This document shows positions 62,035 through 64,000 of a DNA stretch of 64,000 nt, in pieces (position 1 is the first letter of the stretch; each line of letters starts with the position of its first letter). Source of the DNA: Mesorhizobium caraganae (lineage in GTDB: Bacteria > Pseudomonadota > Alphaproteobacteria > Rhizobiales > Rhizobiaceae); the NCBI RefSeq assembly GCF_016836705.1, contig NZ_JAFCGY010000001.1:868001-932000 (forward strand), in the 5' to 3' direction. The notes beneath the pieces were generated by a model that saw nothing but the letters and a program-made list of their open reading frames with translations, was not told where the DNA came from and made no database searches. The translations under genes were made by a program, and so were the position numbers.

Positions 62035-62897
62035 GCCTGCACCCGCTTCCACAGCATGGTGAAGGTGATGACGGTTGCGATCATCATCAGCACCGCCATG
62101 GCCGAGGCGTAGGACACCTTGCCGGATTCGATGAAGCCCTGCGAGAAGGCGTACATGTCGAGCGTCTCGGTCGCCACGCCCGGCCCGCCGCGCGTCATCA
62201 CATAGATCAGGTCGAAGGAACGCAACGACTCGATCATCTTGACGAACATCAGGCTGATCAGCGGCGCCTTCAGCATAGGCAAGGTCACATAGGCATGGAT
62301 CTGCCAGCGTTTGGCGTGGTCGAGCCGCGCCGCCTCGATCGGCTGCGGCGGCAAGGTCTCCAAAAGCTTCAGCACGATGACGGCGAAGAACAGTCCCCAC
62401 TGCCAGACATCGACCGAGGCAACGGCAAACAGCGCCGTCGACGGCTTGGACAGCGGATCGAAGATCAGTCCACCGGTGATGAGCCGGTAAGGGTAGGTGG
62501 CGATGCCGTAGAGCGGATGATAGGCGAACTTCCACACGAAGGCTGCCGATACGCGCGGCAACAGCACCGGGATGATGAACAGCAGACAGTAGATGTTGCG
62601 CAGCCGCGGCGACGCCACTTCGAACATCAGTACGCCGAGCCCGATCGCCACCACCATTGTTGCCACCACGGTGACGATTTCCCATTTCACCGACACCCAG
62701 ACGGCGTTGAGGAAACGCCGGTCGAGGAACAGATCGATGAAGTTCGACAACCAGACCCAGGAATAGTCCGACGAGCTCAGTTCGCGGTTCTGCAAGGCGA
62801 TGACGATGGCATAGAGCGTCGGCACCATCGACAGCACCAGGAGAATGGCGAGCGTCGGAACCAGAAACGTCACGGGCAGGGAAGAGCGTCGGCGCAT
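62031..62897 (-). CDS. Carbohydrate ABC transporter permease (MalF type)
   Basis: The 288-residue protein begins MRRRSSLPVTFLVPTLAILL and has six hydrophobic helices and the EAA loop EAARLDHAKRWQIHAYVTLP. MTRGGPGVATETLDMYAF is a conserved segment of polyol/sugar permeases. It follows the binding-protein gene after a 104-base gap that contains a hairpin at 62956-62975 (CGGCAT-N8-ATGCCG). Confidence 0.93.
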   Translation of the reverse strand: MRRRSSLPVTFLVPTLAILLVLSMVPTLYAIVIALQNRELSSSDYSWVWLSNFIDLFLDRRFLNAVWVSVKWEIVTVVATMVVAIGLGVLMFEVASPRLRNIYCLLFIIPVLLPRVSAAFVWKFAYHPLYGIATYPYRLITGGLIFDPLSKPSTALFAVASVDVWQWGLFFAVIVLKLLETLPPQPIEAARLDHAKRWQIHAYVTLPMLKAPLISLMFVKMIESLRSFDLIYVMTRGGPGVATETLDMYAFSQGFIESGKVSYASAMAVLMMIATVITFTMLWKRVQA

Positions 62898-63001
62898 TGC
62901 CTATCCTCGGGCTGTGCCTTTTCGGGAATGCGGGAGACCCGCGGCGCACAGGTCCCGGCATCCTACCGAATGCCGTGGACCGCGCGCCGCGGGCGGGAGG
63001 A

Positions 63002-64000
63002 TTACTTCTTCTTCACCAACTCGTTGGCGTAGGCCTCGAGTTCGTCGAGACCGCCCTTGACGTCGGTGCGTGTGCCGGTGACCAGCTCTTCCAGGATGAT
63101 GCCCCAGCGGTCGCCGAGATCCGGCCAGCGCGGATCCTGCCAGAAGTTCACCGCCGTCACCTTGCCGGTCTCGGCAAGTGCCTGGCCGAGATCGGCGCCA
63201 TAGATGTCGGCGAACTCCTTGCTGGACAGGATGCTGGTGCGGTTGAGCTCGCCGAACTGGTGCGCGTCGAGCCGGCGCTTCTCATTCTCCTTCGACGTCG
63301 CCCAGGCAATGAACAGGCCGGCGCATTTCTTCGAGGCGTCATCGGCATTGGCCTTGGCAGCAATGGCAAGACCATGACCATAACCGCCGCCGGTCAGCGG
63401 CGAAGGGGGTGGCAGGAAGCCGATCTTGCCGACCACTTGCGACGTCTTCGGGTCGACCGCCATGCCCGACAGGGGCGTCGATTCGACGAGGATGGCGACC
63501 TGGCCCGACAGGAACGCGCCGGTCGATTCGTCCCAGCTGCCGGTCTGCGTGCCGGGCGCGGAGTCCTTGAACAGCTTAAGGTAGGTCTCGGTCGCCTTGA
63601 CCGCGGCCTCTGAATTGAAAGCCGGCTTGTCGCCATCGAACCACTTGCCGCCATAGGCTTTGAAGAACGGCATCCAGCGCCAGACATTGGCGCCCGAGCC
63701 GCGCGCGCCGCGCAGCGCAATGCCGTACATGCCCTTGTCCGGATCGGTCAGCTTCGGAACGTCAGCGATCAGCTCGTCCAGCGTCTTCGGCGGCTGGATG
63801 CCGGCGGCTTCCAACACATCCTTGCGGTAGACCATCAGATCGCCGCCGCCGGTCAGTGGTGCGAACCACACCTTGCCGTCATAGGTGGCGACCTTCTGCC
63901 GGCCCGGATCGAAATCGGCATAGTCATAGTCAGCCGGATAATAATCGGTCAGCGGCACGATCCATTTCGACGAGGCGAACAGCGCAACATTGGCTTCGTC
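63002..64000 (-). CDS. Extracellular sugar-binding protein, 5' end outside window
   Basis: The frame is open to the end of the window; the first visible residues are DEANVALFASSKWIVPLTDY. About 332 residues remain, including GGGDLMVYRKDVLEAAGIQ, RGARGSGANVWRWMPFFKAY and the C-terminal LEAYANELVKKK. This is a family 1 extracellular solute-binding protein of sugar/polyol importers; the signal peptide and start lie beyond 64000. It heads the minus-strand operon with two permeases, dehydrogenase and ATPase. Confidence 0.92.
   Translation of the reverse strand, partial: DEANVALFASSKWIVPLTDYYPADYDYADFDPGRQKVATYDGKVWFAPLTGGGDLMVYRKDVLEAAGIQPPKTLDELIADVPKLTDPDKGMYGIALRGARGSGANVWRWMPFFKAYGGKWFDGDKPAFNSEAAVKATETYLKLFKDSAPGTQTGSWDESTGAFLSGQVAILVESTPLSGMAVDPKTSQVVGKIGFLPPPSPLTGGGYGHGLAIAAKANADDASKKCAGLFIAWATSKENEKRRLDAHQFGELNRTSILSSKEFADIYGADLGQALAETGKVTAVNFWQDPRWPDLGDRWGIILEELVTGTRTDVKGGLDELEAYANELVKKK

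Overview
The window reads as chromosomal DNA of a Rhizobiales alphaproteobacterium, most likely Mesorhizobium or a close relative. The evidence is high-GC coding sequence, a rhizobial inositol (iol) operon, a smo/mtlK polyol operon, an interrupted urease operon of rhizobial type, NodF/NodE-like proteins, and several families of short palindromic intergenic repeats of the kind seen in rhizobia. No replication origin, rRNA operon, phage or CRISPR array is visible. One tRNA (Arg, anticodon CCG) is present.

Layout. 1-6.9 kb: the end of an SDR gene, then iolC-iolD-iolE-(small membrane protein)-iolB. Two GGAA-N6-TTCC-like boxes in front of iolC resemble the published IolR site. 7-9.6 kb: a phosphonate-pathway remnant (DUF1045 protein, phnM, phnN). 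9.6-15 kb: a ribose/inositol-type ABC transporter on the minus strand and a divergent LacI regulator. 15-22.2 kb: an accessory-looking block with a small Arg/His-rich Tat-exported protein, a Tat-exported DUF1501 protein translationally overlapping a secreted subtilase, a low-GC orphan protein, a TPR-containing class III nucleotide cyclase and a stand-alone YcaO enzyme. 22.2-34.5 kb: mixed housekeeping genes (LysR, dehalogenase-like, tRNA-Arg, DUF1003, UspA, D-Ala-D-Ala carboxypeptidase, a coiled-coil membrane protein, a mutarotase-like protein, a P-loop kinase, a histone-like protein, a GST). Their intergenic spaces are full of palindromic repeats. One repeat has been split by an IS481-type element whose transposase is broken by a 20-bp tandem duplication.

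34.6-36.1 kb: a nodFE-like acyl carrier protein and ketoacyl synthase pair, divergent from the urease cluster. 36.3-45.6 kb: ureD, ureA, a DUF1272 gene, a hupE/ureJ gene, ureB, ureC, ureE, ureF, a DUF3995 gene and ureG, interspersed with non-urease genes including a glutathione transferase that overlaps ureE. 45.7-47.3 kb: a class II aldolase-like gene and a HAD phosphatase. 47.5-59 kb: a SorC-type regulator, a LysR gene and the operon smoE-smoF-smoG-smoK-smoS-mtlK-HAD-FGGY kinase for uptake and oxidation of sorbitol/mannitol-type polyols. 59-64 kb: a convergent second polyol-type ABC operon (binding protein cut by the window end, two permeases, a zinc alcohol dehydrogenase, ATPase).

Functionally the window is dominated by scavenging of plant and soil polyols (inositol, sorbitol/mannitol, probably a third polyol or sugar), urea nitrogen and phosphonate by-products. 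The least explained parts are the 15-22 kb YcaO/subtilase/DUF1501 block, the nodFE-like pair outside any visible nod cluster, and the mosaic repeats. The half-units of two repeat families occur in both possible orders.
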